A stretch of 64,000 bases of DNA from Anisus vortex (GCA_949126835.1 OX421505.1:4592587-4656586); one strand, 5' to 3'; counted from the stretch's first letter, positions 1 through 10,786 are shown. A program made the numbers and translations. The notes: a model not told the origin generated them from the sequence alone.

Positions 1-334
1 TCAATACTTTAGTGATAGAAAAATTCTCTTTTCTTAAAACCATTTACATCTTTTTCAATCAAATTATCCTCTCTGCCAAATGTTTCAATTATCATTTCCA
101 GAGATTCTCAAACATATCTTATAATCAGTCCACATTTATAATGTCCTCTGATTTAGAAACTAATTCTGCGGATAAAACTGATCTTTTTCTCTTATAGCAA
201 TTATTTTTAATGCTCAACCTAACAAGTTTGTTTAGAAATATCACACTATAATGATATTTACTCTAACAATACTTTTACTCATTCCTTTTTCACCACAAGT
301 AAGGGATTTAGTTTTAAAATAGTAAGTTTGGTAA
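1..334. other. Left-edge AT-rich sequence downstream of the LTR-element ORF
   Basis: No supported gene. It lies 3' of the minus-strand ORF that ends at 335, so it should contain the 3' untranslated part of that element. The second LTR expected on this side is not recognisable and probably lies outside the window. Confidence 0.4.
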
Positions 335-3085
335 CTAACTATCAGTGAATCTGTCATTCAATTCATCCTGTACTCCAGGCATAAATTTTACAAATAAGAG
401 TAACAATGTTAACAACATCAAGCTTATTCCAATTGTTTTCAGAAGGTAAGGCTTTATCATTTTCAAATGATATAATATATTTGCCTTTCTTTCATCACAC
501 AACAATGGCATCTGCATGTGAGCAGTGTACAATTTTTTTCTCACAAAAACAGTTATGTCAGACAAAAAATTTATGTACTTATCTAGGTACTTGCTCAGCC
601 CAAGGAGATCCAATTCGGTCTGCCATTCCTCTTGAAGTAGTTTGAGTGGTCCTTGGACAGTGGGTCCAAAGATTGGTCCATAGGCTCCTCGACTTTCCGG
701 ATGGGATTCAGTTGACATCTCCTGCTCCAGGCATAAGTTCTTTAGTACTGGATTGAAGAGTTCCGGGGCGAAGTTGGTCCTTCGATCTGTCGGTATGGAT
801 TGTGGTAACCCATAGCTTTTGGTAGTTTCGGTCCAGCTCTCCGCACTCGTTTCTTCAGTGATGCTCCTCCAATCTTCATCTGTACCGGCAACTGCAGGTT
901 TGCATTGTTGATTGTTCATGCTGTGGTCTATCTGTTCATAGACATCATTAGTAGGAGTTTCTTTCTCGTCGACAGCTTTCTCATGCAACTGTAGCAACTC
1001 TGGGTCTACTTTCTGTTCAGCAGTCAATTCATTTTGTGATGACTTCTTTGATTGTTCATTTCCTTTCGGACAATCTTCAATCTTGGAGAAAATAGTAGTA
1101 TCAAGTTCCACTTCTTCTTCCTCTTTCTTCTCTCGTGGGAGAATTTCTTCTTTCTTTTCCTTTTCTTGTGAGATAGTTTCTTCTTTCTTTTTCTGTGGTG
1201 TCATACCATTTATGACATCACCTACAGGATAAAGTTCTTTTTCTTTTCCTGTCTCCACCATAGGACTAGGGTCTGGATTTTCCTTCACAATCAGTTCAGG
1301 TCTCACCCTCCCTTTCGCCAAATCATTTGCTAGGATAACGGATATGCCCTCAACAGGAAGTTTTGATATTACTCCAACTGTCACATATCCTGTCACCAAG
1401 TCAGATGTGAGGTATATCCTATGTAGAGGTATTTCTTCTTTCCATTCAAAACCTCTCAATAGGACGGTCTGTCCTGTCAATGTATTATCATTCAATGGTA
1501 ATACATCTTTAAGCAGCAGTGTTAATGATGCTCCTGTGTCTCGTAATATTTTTACGGACTTCAGTGGTCCTTCCTTTTGTAAGGCCACACAACCTTCACT
1601 AATGAACGGTTGAAAACTGCACAGGGTCTCTGTGTCAATTTTATTCTTCCCTTGACCATGACTTTCGGGTGTTGTTTCATCTTTCGATGACTTCAGACTC
1701 TTGTTCGAGTCAAAAATACTTTGGTCTACTTTTTCGTCTCTATGGACTTGGACAATTAATCCAATAGTAGCCATTCTGTATTTATAATCAGGATATTTAT
1801 CCTCATTATCTTCAGTTGTAGATTTCTCTACCTTCTGACTTTTGCTCTCAGGCAAATCCACCCTCAGTGTTTCTGGTTTAGAATAATCTTTCTTCGAATT
1901 CAGTTCGTTTGTATTTTCGCTTTCTTGTACATTCTGTATTGGTTTATGGCTAGCACACATGACCACTTTGTTAGGTCTTTTGTCGCTTCGTATACTCCAA
2001 CAGTCTTCTATGCTATGTCCTGTCCTTTTACAAAAAGTACATTGGACGTTTTTGTAGACAGGTTTTTTATTAACATCATTTTGTTTCACAAAATGCTCTT
2101 TTTCACGATGTTGTTGTTGTGTGTTTTCTGCTGGCCGTTGTGACCGATTAAAATTCTTTTCACCAGCTGTCCTATGACACAATGTGTACTGTTCAGCTAA
2201 ATCAGCAGCCTTATGTGGGTCAGTGATATCACGCTCGGATAAATACATTCTTATATCCGGCCTCACTTTGTTAATAAAATCCTCTAACAGAATGATATCT
2301 TTCATTTCTTTTAATGTGGAGATATTTCTGGATTTTATCCACTGATCCATTAACTTTTCTTCTGCTCTAAGGAAGTCTAAGTGTGTTTGGTAAGGGGACA
2401 TTGTGTACTGACGGAACCTTTTCCGATAACTTTCCGGTATTTGGTTATAGGCTTTAAGTACAGTGTCTTTAATGATTTCATAATCATTTAAATTCTCCTC
2501 TTTTAACAATAAAACACAATCTCTTGCCCTTCCCTGAGTAAAGGCTGTTCTTACTAATATTCCCCATTTATCTTCTGGGAACTTAAAATCTCTGCAAGAA
2601 ATCTCAAAGGTCTGGAAGAAATTAGCTATTTCACTTTCTTTATCAATGTAGGTAGGGACTAGCTTTTTCCATCTGGCCATCTCTACATCACTATGAGATT
2701 CCTTTTTAGTAGCGCCTATCTTCGCTAGCTCTATTCTTTCCTGACTTTCGCGTTGACTTTTCTTATCTTCCATCTCAAGACGTTTTTCTTCCATCTCAAA
2801 ACGTTTTTGTTCCATCTCCATTTCCATCCGTTTGATTTCTAACTGAAATCTAAACTGTTCTGACATAGATTTCGACGTCTGACCTTCAACTTGATATCCC
2901 TCCGCGCTTGATTCTACTTTCAACTTTCCACTCGCAATCAACACATCTTTTATCTGCTGTGTCAACACAGTCCTCGATGGTGTAGTCTCAGTAACTTCTA
3001 TCTTTAAGATCTCAGCGATCTCTTTTAACTTCTTTATTGATAAAGTTTTCAGAACTTCTTCTTCTGGATTTTCAATAAATTCCAT
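335..3085 (-). CDS. LTR-retrotransposon gag-protease polyprotein with fused integrase-like fragment
   Basis: This is an uninterrupted ORF of 916 residues. Residues about 8-52 resemble a SAP-like helical motif. Residues 76-130 are a charged Glu/Met/Lys/Arg coiled coil. Residues about 215-305 resemble a SCAN-like capsid C-terminal domain of the sort found in Ty3/gypsy gag proteins. A CCHC zinc knuckle (C-x2-C-x4-H-x4-C) sits at 349-362. A retropepsin-like stretch carries DTG at 516-518 and a hydrophobic I-L-A-N-D turn near 584-588. Residues 625-740 are low-complexity Lys/Glu. Residues about 758-800 look like part of an integrase core (a G-L-P-x-x-I-x-T-D-R segment, then H-P-E-S-x-G). A hydrophobic, probably membrane-spanning segment lies at about 878-901. 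No reverse transcriptase or RNase H is visible, so this is an internally deleted or rearranged copy. It is still open from end to end, which suggests a recent copy or retained function. Confidence 0.8.
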   Translation of the reverse strand: MEFIENPEEEVLKTLSIKKLKEIAEILKIEVTETTPSRTVLTQQIKDVLIASGKLKVESSAEGYQVEGQTSKSMSEQFRFQLEIKRMEMEMEQKRFEMEEKRLEMEDKKSQRESQERIELAKIGATKKESHSDVEMARWKKLVPTYIDKESEIANFFQTFEISCRDFKFPEDKWGILVRTAFTQGRARDCVLLLKEENLNDYEIIKDTVLKAYNQIPESYRKRFRQYTMSPYQTHLDFLRAEEKLMDQWIKSRNISTLKEMKDIILLEDFINKVRPDIRMYLSERDITDPHKAADLAEQYTLCHRTAGEKNFNRSQRPAENTQQQHREKEHFVKQNDVNKKPVYKNVQCTFCKRTGHSIEDCWSIRSDKRPNKVVMCASHKPIQNVQESENTNELNSKKDYSKPETLRVDLPESKSQKVEKSTTEDNEDKYPDYKYRMATIGLIVQVHRDEKVDQSIFDSNKSLKSSKDETTPESHGQGKNKIDTETLCSFQPFISEGCVALQKEGPLKSVKILRDTGASLTLLLKDVLPLNDNTLTGQTVLLRGFEWKEEIPLHRIYLTSDLVTGYVTVGVISKLPVEGISVILANDLAKGRVRPELIVKENPDPSPMVETGKEKELYPVGDVINGMTPQKKKEETISQEKEKKEEILPREKKEEEEVELDTTIFSKIEDCPKGNEQSKKSSQNELTAEQKVDPELLQLHEKAVDEKETPTNDVYEQIDHSMNNQQCKPAVAGTDEDWRSITEETSAESWTETTKSYGLPQSIPTDRRTNFAPELFNPVLKNLCLEQEMSTESHPESRGAYGPIFGPTVQGPLKLLQEEWQTELDLLGLSKYLDKYINFLSDITVFVRKKLYTAHMQMPLLCDERKANILYHLKMIKPYLLKTIGISLMLLTLLLLFVKFMPGVQDELNDRFTDS

Positions 3086-3257
3086 TCTTTAGTTAAGAGA
3101 TTTATAAAGTGGTAAATTTCCAACTTACGTTTTTCCAATCGGAAGAATGAATTCAGCGTTATTAGGCTTGCTCAGTAGGTCACGGCTCCAACACACAACA
3201 CAACACAACTTGAATATATGCTTCACTATACAACTATATCGGACGAAGACCCCAAAC

Positions 3258-3882
3258 TGTTATGGACCTCTTTAGGTTGATTATTATTACGACTCGTTAA
3301 ATCGGATTCAATGAATATAGTTGTATCTTTATTAGAAGTCTCTAGATTCTGCTAATCTGTAGCCCAAGCTAGGGGTTCCTTGACTGACAGGTCTATGCAG
3401 TAATGTAGTTATATTCGTGATAATTATCTTCAACACCTTTCTCAACAACGATAGATCAAACAACTCCAGTTGTTGAATAAACAATTTTATTTAAATTGTA
3501 GACTCAATATAAACGATCAATAAACTTCATCAACTGGTGGCAACATAAGTATCAATAAAATGGCATTATATGTACATGTATGAATATAGCGACTTCACTC
3601 TACAAACGTTTAAACTGAACTAACTTTAAGGAGGTAGGAACTTTACAAAGAAAACTATCATCGAAGATTCTACAGGGTCTTAATACGCATTTTAACCTCT
3701 TTCTCTATAATTACTACGATCCAGAATTATCCCCCAATTTCCACGGGATTTGAACGAATTATTTTATTTAAACTGCCCTCAGGGCATAAAGGTCAAACCT
3801 TGGTCGCTTTGGACTCTGATACGCACTTGTTAAGAGGTCAATGCCTTACTACGTCATTCATTTATGACCGATATTCGTAACA
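3258..3882 (-). repeat. Probable 5' LTR of the gag-protease element
   Basis: The segment starts TGTTATGG and ends TTCGTAACA on the plus strand, giving the TGTTA...TAACA inverted ends typical of LTRs. It lies just upstream of the minus-strand gag ORF. Immediately inside it, at about 3242-3256 read on the minus strand, TGGGGTCTTCGTCCGAT resembles a primer-binding site complementary to tRNA-Pro. The partner LTR is not in the window, so the assignment rests on the ends, the position and the primer site. Confidence 0.55.
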
Positions 3883-4140
3883 ATACAGTCGCAACTTCTA
3901 TAAAGAATATTATTGAATCTTTCGCTCATCTGTGGTCTGAGTTCTGAGTCTAGTCTTGCATTTCTATTTGACTTTCTCATCGGGTCTAACGGGGTATCAG
4001 CAGCACAATGAAGAAGAAATAGAAGAAGAAGTAGAAGTTTGGAAAGCCGCCAAAGTGATAATGTATCAATCTCTACGTACGTTGGCTTACTAAAAAAATG
4101 AAAACGAACATTCTAAATGGGAGCCAATTTCCAGTCCGCC
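3883..4140 (-). repeat. LINE/SINE 3'-tail fragment plus GAA-rich tail
   Basis: Positions 3883-3985 match, in reverse, the recurring 3' tail with a CTTCT...AGAAG hairpin seen also at 6772-6850, 44195-44450 and 49595-49800. A run rich in GAAGAA follows at about 4005-4040, as it does at 6890-6930. Confidence 0.5.
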
Positions 4141-4540
4141 CCAGTTGCAATTTTCTCTAGTTAATCCACTGTGCACAAGGAACCATACTAGTCACAGCTG
4201 TTTGTTGTGATGTTAGAGACAGAATCCATGTTTGGCATAATGGATTTGTTATGTAATCAAGTTACATTTCCATTTGTTTCGATAATTTAAATAATCTTAT
4301 CTTATTTCAGTACTGACAATGGATGTAGGTATTCTGGATATTACTTCAATGAATCGGTAACAGTTATAGTAACAATGGATTCGGGTAACGAGACTATGGT
4401 TATACACCACTTTATTACAGCTAATAATGCAAGAGTATTTAAAACTATGTTGAATGAATAACTGCTAAAGCAAATTATAGTAGCCATGAGGATTGCAGGG
4501 TGGGAGTGGGAATAGTGCAAAATAAGGGAATTGGTTGGGG
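4140..4540 (-). other. Intron 1 remnant of unit 0
   Basis: The sequence is clearly similar to intron 1 of gene A (20530-21180) and of gene C (32080-32460), including the stretch around 4330-4500. Unlike A, it lacks the tRNA-derived SINE at this place, so it preserves the uninterrupted intron. Confidence 0.6.
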
Positions 4541-4639
4541 GTGCAAGGTAGGCAAACAATAAAAAAAAGGGGAGACAATGATGAAATAGTGCAAAAAATA
4601 CAGACGAAATGTCTTCTAGAAAAACAAATGTCACGATAT

Positions 4640-5010
4640 GTCGGTAGACGAACTGTCCAATTAGACGAAGTGTCGGTATACCCGCTATATATAGACCGAT
4701 GTGTCGGTAGACGAACTGTTGATAGACAAGTTGTCCAATTAGACGAAGTGTCGGTATACCCGCTATATATAGACCGATGTGTTGGTAGACGAACTGTTGA
4801 TAGACAAGTTGTCCAATTAGACAAAATGTCAGTATACCCGCTTTATATAGACCGATGTGTCGGTAAATGAACTGTTGATAGACAAGTTGTCCAATTTGAC
4901 AAAATGTCGGTATACCCGCTTTATATAGACCGATGTGTCGGTAGACGAACTGTTGATAGACAAGATGTCCAATTAGACGAAGTGTCGGTATACCCGCTAT
5001 ATATAGACGA
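4640..5010. repeat. 78-bp tandem repeat, about 4.6 units
   Basis: The string TGTCGGTATA (or TGTCAGTATA) recurs at 4671, 4749, 4827, 4905 and 4983, an exact 78-bp period. Because 78 is divisible by three, several frames stay open on both strands. The resulting repetitive ORFs are not proteins. The array lies inside unit 0 intron 1. Confidence 0.9.
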
Positions 5011-5119
5011 AGTGAAAAGCATACAAATGATTTATCGTGGAAATATGGCAATACCGTGCAGGACACCTTACATCAACATTTGTAAGATATTATTATGTAG
5101 ATAAAAAAAAAGACAACTA

Positions 5120-5400
5120 ATATTTTTGTAAAGTTCTTGACCAGTTCTTGGTTTATGCTGCCTTTGACCAACAAAGAATAAACCGATTGATATTATTTTC
5201 ATTGGAGTCTGGATCCGTCTCAAATATAACAGTGAAGTCTATTTTGACGCATAGGCCTAACGCACAGGTCATTGCCGTGCCTGCATCAAGGTCGCATCGG
5301 ATGGACTCTTATGCGCTTGCCTCGGCGGTTCCACTTCAGTGCCTGCTTGGTGACATTGGTTGATGCGCTGTCTAACCAGGTAACCAGGTAACCAGGTATG
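5120..5400. other. GC-richer unassigned fragment with short AACCAGGT repeats
   Basis: Base composition differs from its surroundings and AACCAGGT is repeated near 5375-5398. No protein or repeat family is recognised. Confidence 0.3.
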
Positions 5401-5504
5401 ATAATAATCTAACATATATACTAAGATGTCTTCATCAGCTTTCTCAAGTTCATTTTAGAACAAGATTACCTTGTAAGGCCTGCATAACAAATGTTGGTGT
5501 TACG

Positions 5505-5555
5505 ACGCAATAATCTTCTTTATAGAAGTAGCGTCTGTAATATATAAGATATCGG
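5505..5555 (+). repeat. LINE/SINE 3' tail with hairpin
   Basis: CTTCTTTATAGAAG (a 5-bp stem with a TTAT loop) is enclosed by ACGC...GCGT and followed by CTGTAATATATAAGATA. This is one plus-strand copy of the tail family shared by a LINE and a tRNA-derived SINE in this window. Confidence 0.6.
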
Positions 5556-6491
5556 AATGTTCTAAGTTTAAAATATAAAATAACACTAAGAATGCCTTAA
5601 GTCTTGTTGCTAAAAACAACATAATAATTTAAAAGCGTGTAGGCCTACTCATCAGTATAGGGGGCACCATTTACCGCGGCTAGAAATAGTAAATTCCGGG
5701 GCACGATATTTTTTTTCTTTCGCGTCTTCCCGCGGCAGATATAGTACCAAACTCAACAATAAGACTAATTCTAAACCCAAAGAAATTTCGTTTAATATTT
5801 TTTATCGTTAATCATTACTGTATTTCTATTTTTACTGAGAATATCGCAGTGGTATCAGCTAGTAGAACCCCCCGCCTCACACACACAAACTATTTTTATC
5901 AATTCAATAAGAAACTTTTATTTCGTTCCTGAATCAAAATATTTGTTTCATTCTGATGATGTTTTTCACTTCATTGTTTTCCCCTATCTAATATGTTTTA
6001 GAAGCTCCGTTTCTACAGTTGACTTTGGTGTCCTACGTTTATTCATCGTTCGAGTCCAGGGCCCTCACAAGCCTATTGTTACAGCTTGATCTAGGGGTAT
6101 GGTTAGTAGATTAATTCTTATGGATTCTCAAGTCGACTCATTACTTTTCAATGAACAAAAACTCTTTAATTCAATAAAACAAGTACATAACAACAGAAAC
6201 ACAACCGCACAGCTCGACGACTTAAAAAGTAAGCACACAACCCCGTGTCCACTCGTGACACATTTACACATTAGCCAGTCACTGGCCTCAACCAATGAAA
6301 GTAGAGGTCAGCTATAAGGGATAGCTGGGTAAAGAGGGCAAGGTTCGTAACACTATATGTAGGGCGATAGTTTCAGCGATGGCCCCTTTGCATACAGTAA
6401 CTGCTTTGATTAAAGAAATTTTAAAATGTAATTTGGTATTAAGAATATTCTAGATGAGCCAATCTTTTATGAAACATTTGTGAGCCTATTT

Positions 6492-7015
6492 GTGATGGTT
6501 TTCGACGCCCTATTCGAAAACAAATTATGCGCCTTCATTAAAGTGTCTTCTGCAGGGAGAAACTGAGTAGTGTTTGGGTATACTTTCCTATTTTCTAAGA
6601 CAACTTAAATAAAATACCCTTCACCTTTCATTACATAGTAATTCGTCAACCTACGCTAGTAGCACGCAGAAGTACTAAACTTAAATTTAGTTTATATTTT
6701 TATGGCTTTCTGAGTATTTGACAATCTTTATATATAAAATATATATAATATGTATGCAATAAATCTAATATGATACAGACGCTACTTCTATAAAGAAGAT
6801 TATTGCATCTTACGCTCATCCATGGTCTGAGTCTAGTCTTGCATTTCTATTTGACTTTCTCCTCGGGTCTAACGGGGTCTCAGCAGCACAATGAAGAAGA
6901 AATAGAAGAAGATGAAGAAGTTCGGAAAATTGAAAAACAATCCTCAATTATGCGTCCCGAAAAATTTTGCGCCCTAGGCAGCCGCCTAGGTTGCCTATAT
7001 GGACGAGCCGGCCCT
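6492..7015 (-). mobile_element. Deleted, inverted copy of the hAT element
   Basis: Read in reverse, its right part matches the left end of the hAT at 7155-9688: the AGCCGGCCCTG end near 7006-7015 and the sequence at 6600-6710. Its left part (6495-6545) matches that element's right end. AGCCTATT flanks both sides, an 8-bp duplication. A roughly 200-bp foreign piece containing the LINE/SINE tail sits inside (about 6726-6930). Confidence 0.65.
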
Positions 7016-7689
7016 GGAGCCTATTAAAAGTGAAACATTTGTATAAAACAAATTGAGTGTAAATGAATAAGTCTATACCTATCTTTAATAAAAAAAAATA
7101 ATAATTTTAAAACTCATTATTTCAAGATTTACCTTATTCAACATGCTTTAGACCCAGGGCCGGCTCATCCATATAGGCGAACTAGGCGGCTGCCTAGGGC
7201 GCACAATTTTGAGGGGCGCAAAAATGAGGATTATTTTTAATTTGGGGATTTAAAATATAAACTATATTAAAGTTTAGTGCTTCTGCGGGCTACTAGCATA
7301 TGCAGATGAATTGCTAGGTAATGAACGGCAATGGGTATTTTATTTAAGTTGTCTTAGAAAATAGGAAAGTGTGCATTAACAGTAGCTACTTAGTTTGGCA
7401 ACCTTGCTGTGCGTAGCGGAGTGCAAAGGTCAACCCCCCACTTCACCCAGCCACACCCTGGATGCGATGCGGCGGCGGAATATCATAGTGAAGTGACTGA
7501 AGTGACGTGACATTCAAGTCAGTTCGTGAATCGTAAGTCGTGAGGGCGCTGAGTTGTTTGCATTGGCAGTGCAGTTGTTGTTTTTGTGCATTTTCAGACT
7601 GTTAATTACGAAAACGAGTACATTGAATCCCCTAAGTGACCCAAAGTGGCACATACTATAAGTCTCTTTTGAAAACCCGGACGAGTCTA

Positions 7690-8155
7690 TGCTCTTTTGT
7701 CCAGGGCGTAACGCTTTAGAAATGAGTATAACTCTGTCCGAGATTCAGCCACCCCACGGCACGCCGAAGGCGTGGCGTGCCATGTAAAAGGGAAGGTTTC
7801 CGCAGGCCAGCGACCGTTCACTGCGGTTCCCCCAAGGATCATTATCGTGGTGGCTCTCTCATATATCTGCACTGTCACCCGGTAGCACAAATCCTATACT
7901 ATAGGCACAGGCATCCAGGCACCGGGTGGGTCGTGAGACGGTTTTGCAGCGTCCATTGCTTCCTCCCCACCGAGACCCCGTGGCCTCTCGGCAGTGCAAT
8001 GAATCTTGGATCCGCTGCGGGGGCTGTCCCCCATGCGTTATCCCGCCGGTGCTTTCTTAAAGGAAAAGTACTGGCGGTGTTCACACTACGCCGCTTTGAG
8101 GCCCATGGGTATAGTAGTGCCTATGTGGCACAAGATGGTCCAGTCGAGTTGATGC
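7690..8155. repeat. GC-rich insert inside the hAT element
   Basis: This block is far richer in G+C than the flanking hAT sequence and interrupts it. Its first part (GGGCGTAACGCT...) resembles 43390-43560, where a similar GC-rich stretch occurs, so it seems to be a dispersed repeat. I do not recognise the family. Confidence 0.45.
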
Positions 8156-8488
8156 ACTAACACCTCTACGGTACCAGTTCTCATGTTTGTGATTCTTTGG
8201 AAGAGATTTCTTAAGACACTAATTGAATCTAGTTGCAGTAATGCGAAGATAGAAGCACTGGAGCTACTTAAAAATATCTCAGACTTCAAGTTTATTGTTG
8301 CACTTGTCTCATAGCCCAAAATTTTGTTTCAAGTAAACATAACTAGTTAGATACTGCAAGAAAATGACTTGAGTCTCCAGAGAGCAGTTAGTCACCTGAA
8401 AAACAACCTAAGAGTTTTTTGGTTACAGCTAGAAGTGATTTAGAGTTCAATAGAGTTCTGGTTGATGCTAATGAAGTAGCATAAGAAG

Positions 8489-9190
8489 TTGCATGGAATA
8501 GAACCAGTATTTGAGAAAGAGAAGGTCCGAATTAAAAAGAGAAAGAACATGGTTTATTACGAATCAACAGATGAATCTGTAAATATTGCAGGTGACCACT
8601 CAGAAAGTTCCAAGATCCACTTTTATGTTGCTGCTTTAGACACATCTGCTCATGCAGTAAAAGAAAGATTTCTCCCAGTCAAATAAAGTATCTGGTGTCT
8701 TTGGATTTTTGTACAACATTCCTGACCTTAAAAACAGGACTACATCAGAGGTTAAGTCGATGTGCAAAAACTTGGACAAAACATTAACGATTGACAAAGA
8801 TGAAGGTTTGAATGAATCTGACATTGCTGTTGTACGACAGTGATCTGAACTTGGAGCAATTTCTCATCATCTCCATGACTCAGTATCAAACCCTGAAGAA
8901 GTCCTAAACTACATATACCTACAGAATCTTGAAAATGGATTTCTTATCATTTGTGTAGCCCTTCGTATTTTGCTTAGCCTACGTTGTCACTTTCCGTAGC
9001 TAGTGCTGAACGAAGTTTTAAAAAATGTAAGCTAATTAAAACCTATCTGTGTAGTACAATGTGTCAAGAGAGACTTGCGGGTCTGGCAACAATTTCTATT
9101 GAAAGTGAGATAGCAAGACAGTTAGACTCAAAAGCCTTCATACAAGAATTTGCTAAGCAGAAAGCAAGAAAAGTACAATTAGGGTTTTAG
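8489..9190 (+). pseudogene. hAT transposase C-terminal half, frameshifted
   Basis: The first piece (8489-8686) reads through a Lys/Arg-rich stretch and continues in another frame after about 8675. An in-frame stop lies at about 8841. The last piece (8984-9190) contains S-V-A-S-A-E-R-S-F-K-K and then L-A-x-L-A-T-I-S-I-E, the hallmark of the hAT dimerisation domain as found in ZMYM1-like transposases. The frameshift and stop mean it cannot make active transposase. Confidence 0.85.
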
Positions 9191-9774
9191 TCTTGAGTAT
9201 AAATACTGTTGATCAGTATTTAAAAGTGACTTTTGGACCGTAGTTAAGAAAACAATAATCCAATATCAAACAATATCAAATAGTCTTTGTGTTTTTTTTA
9301 AGTATTATAAAAACATAAAAAAATATATATAATCTAACTGTGAGTTTCGGTTTGTTATTAAGAGAACTGTACATAACGCAGGTATAAAACATATAAACCC
9401 ATATATCTAATAAAAACTGTGTGTTATGTAAATTTTCTAATAATAATTTAGATTTCTAATTATTAATCTATAATGAAAAGCCATTGTTACTTTTCATTCA
9501 ACTGTTTTATTTACATTTCACAGTCATCATCAAAGGTTATAAAATAAAATTCTTTGTTGGGCTATTACAATTATTAACAAAAACAAATTTTCGAATTTCC
9601 ATACCCGGTAGACCTCGCCGAAGGCCCTTTAATGAGGGCGCATAATTTGTTTTTGCCTAGGGCGCCAAAAACCCTACAGCCGGCCCTGTTTAGACCCCTA
9701 CTGTCTTACTTTTAGGGTGGGTCGGTTAATGCTACATTTATTTTTATTTATTTTTTATCATCAGTTAACTTTGT

Positions 9775-9885
9775 CAACTAACCTAGAGTAATGTCCGTGT
9801 TCTTAGTTGTATGTTAAATGCGCTCTGAGCTTACATTATGTTTGTTGGCAGCGCTATAAAATATTATTATTATTATTATTCATTA
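9775..9885 (+). repeat. (ATT)n-tailed retroposon 3' end
   Basis: A segment with ATGCGCTCTGAGC, GCGCTATA and a terminal (ATT)n run also occurs at 19712-19830 and 57945-58040. This architecture is common to 3' ends of CR1/L2-type LINEs and their SINEs. Confidence 0.6.
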
Positions 9886-10370
9886 TTCCTTTTGCTCACA
9901 ATTTGTAAGCTTATTTCAAATTTGCCCTTCAACTCTCCTAAAATTTCTGGTATGAACTTAGGTTATAATGTGCCGCCCCCATAGAAGTTTCGCCCACGGG
10001 CATACGCCCCCTCTGCCCTCCCCTATGTCAGGGCACTGTTCGAGTCTTGTCTTAGCGCGATTTTTTTTTTCGCCATTTTTTTTTCCGCGGCAAAGCAGTA
10101 AATTGAGTAACAAAAATATTCATCCTCGCGGCTTGGCGTAAAATTCCGCGTGTCGCGGTAAATCGTAAACCTTAGCCTACTTATCAGGTCAATCTCTCCT
10201 CATATTTAATGTTATCTTATCTCAGAAAGCTGACATGTAACACATTTGATTTAGATTTATAGTATCTTTGTAGCATAATTGTTAATGAAAGACCTAGTTA
10301 AGTCTAAAACTTTAAAAATTACAACTTCCTTATCGTGACTAGTCTAGTAGTCGTATAAGTTTCTTATAAG

Positions 10371-10560
10371 TTTACAGACGTTCTTCTAGATAGAAGATTA
10401 TTACGTCTACTAGGCCCGAAACTCCTGCAGGGTGACAGGGATCGGCCGTTGGCAGGGATAGAATCCGCGACATGTCAATTGGGTGACAGTCCGGTGAACT
10501 AACCGCTGGACCAGCCAGCATCACGGACCAGCCGTCTAGATAGACTCTATGTGTTATCAC
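10371..10560 (-). mobile_element. tRNA-derived SINE
   Basis: Read on the minus strand it has an A box (TGGTCCAGCGGTTAG), a B box (GGATTCTATCC) and a 3' tail with the CTTCTATCTAGAAG hairpin followed by CTTATAAG. The same element is present at about 57717-57885 on the plus strand. Confidence 0.8.
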
Positions 10561-10585
10561 ATTAAAAAAAATAATTCACATTTAC

Positions 10586-10598
10586 CTTTGTTTTCCAT
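10586..10598 (-). CDS. Unit 0 exon 1 of the protease family
   Basis: On the minus strand, ATG-GAA-AAC-AAA-G is followed by the donor GTAAAT. The surrounding 250 bp matches exon 1 and its 5' flank in genes A and D, including the TATA-like box. Exons 2-5 of this unit are not found in the window and would lie left of position 1. It encodes M-E-N-K and leaves one base for the next codon, like the other copies. Confidence 0.6.
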
Positions 10599-10731
10599 TG
10601 TAATCAGTTATAAGTTGTGTTTTACTAATAGTAATGTTAACTTGAATCTAATCAACACTAAGTAAAGCTATAGACTCCTAATGTTCTAATGCTAGGAAAT
10701 AAATTGTGTGTCAATTGGTGAAAATCTGTTG

Positions 10732-10743
10732 GCTATAAATAAC
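10732..10743 (-). promoter_or_regulatory. TATA-like box of unit 0
   Basis: GCTATAAATAAC on the plus strand (TATTTATAG on the minus strand) is conserved about 135 bases upstream of the exon 1 ATG. It matches GCTATAAATAGC at 22263-22274 in A and 60467-60478 in D. Confidence 0.5.
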
Positions 10744-10786
10744 TTGACCTTTATTAAAGAAAGAAATTTTAAAATGTTCATACTAG

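Larger units (their letters stand above)
7155..9688 (+). mobile_element. hAT DNA transposon, degraded
   Basis: The ends are perfect 11-bp inverted repeats, CAGGGCCGGCT and AGCCGGCCCTG. Both sides carry the 8-bp duplication TTTAGACC (7147-7154 and 9689-9696), the hallmark of hAT transposition. The 2534-bp body contains broken transposase reading frames on the plus strand (8489-8686 and 8984-9190) and a GC-rich foreign block at about 7690-8155. Confidence 0.92.
5653..10180. mobile_element. Ancestral intron-1 MITE of unit 0, split by nested insertions
   Basis: The outer ends (5653-5760 and about 10055-10180) match the two ends of a compact roughly 310-bp element in gene A (about 21524-21832) and gene D (about 59742-60050). 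All three share TTTACC-type inverted ends, internal CCGCGG motifs and flanking ACTTATCAG-like duplications. In unit 0 about 4.3 kb of later insertions separates the ends, including two hAT copies. Confidence 0.6.

Noticed and set aside
4341..5104. Repetitive ORFs resembling a repeat protein
   Set aside because: They come from the 78-bp tandem repeat. Overlapping frames on both strands are equally open.
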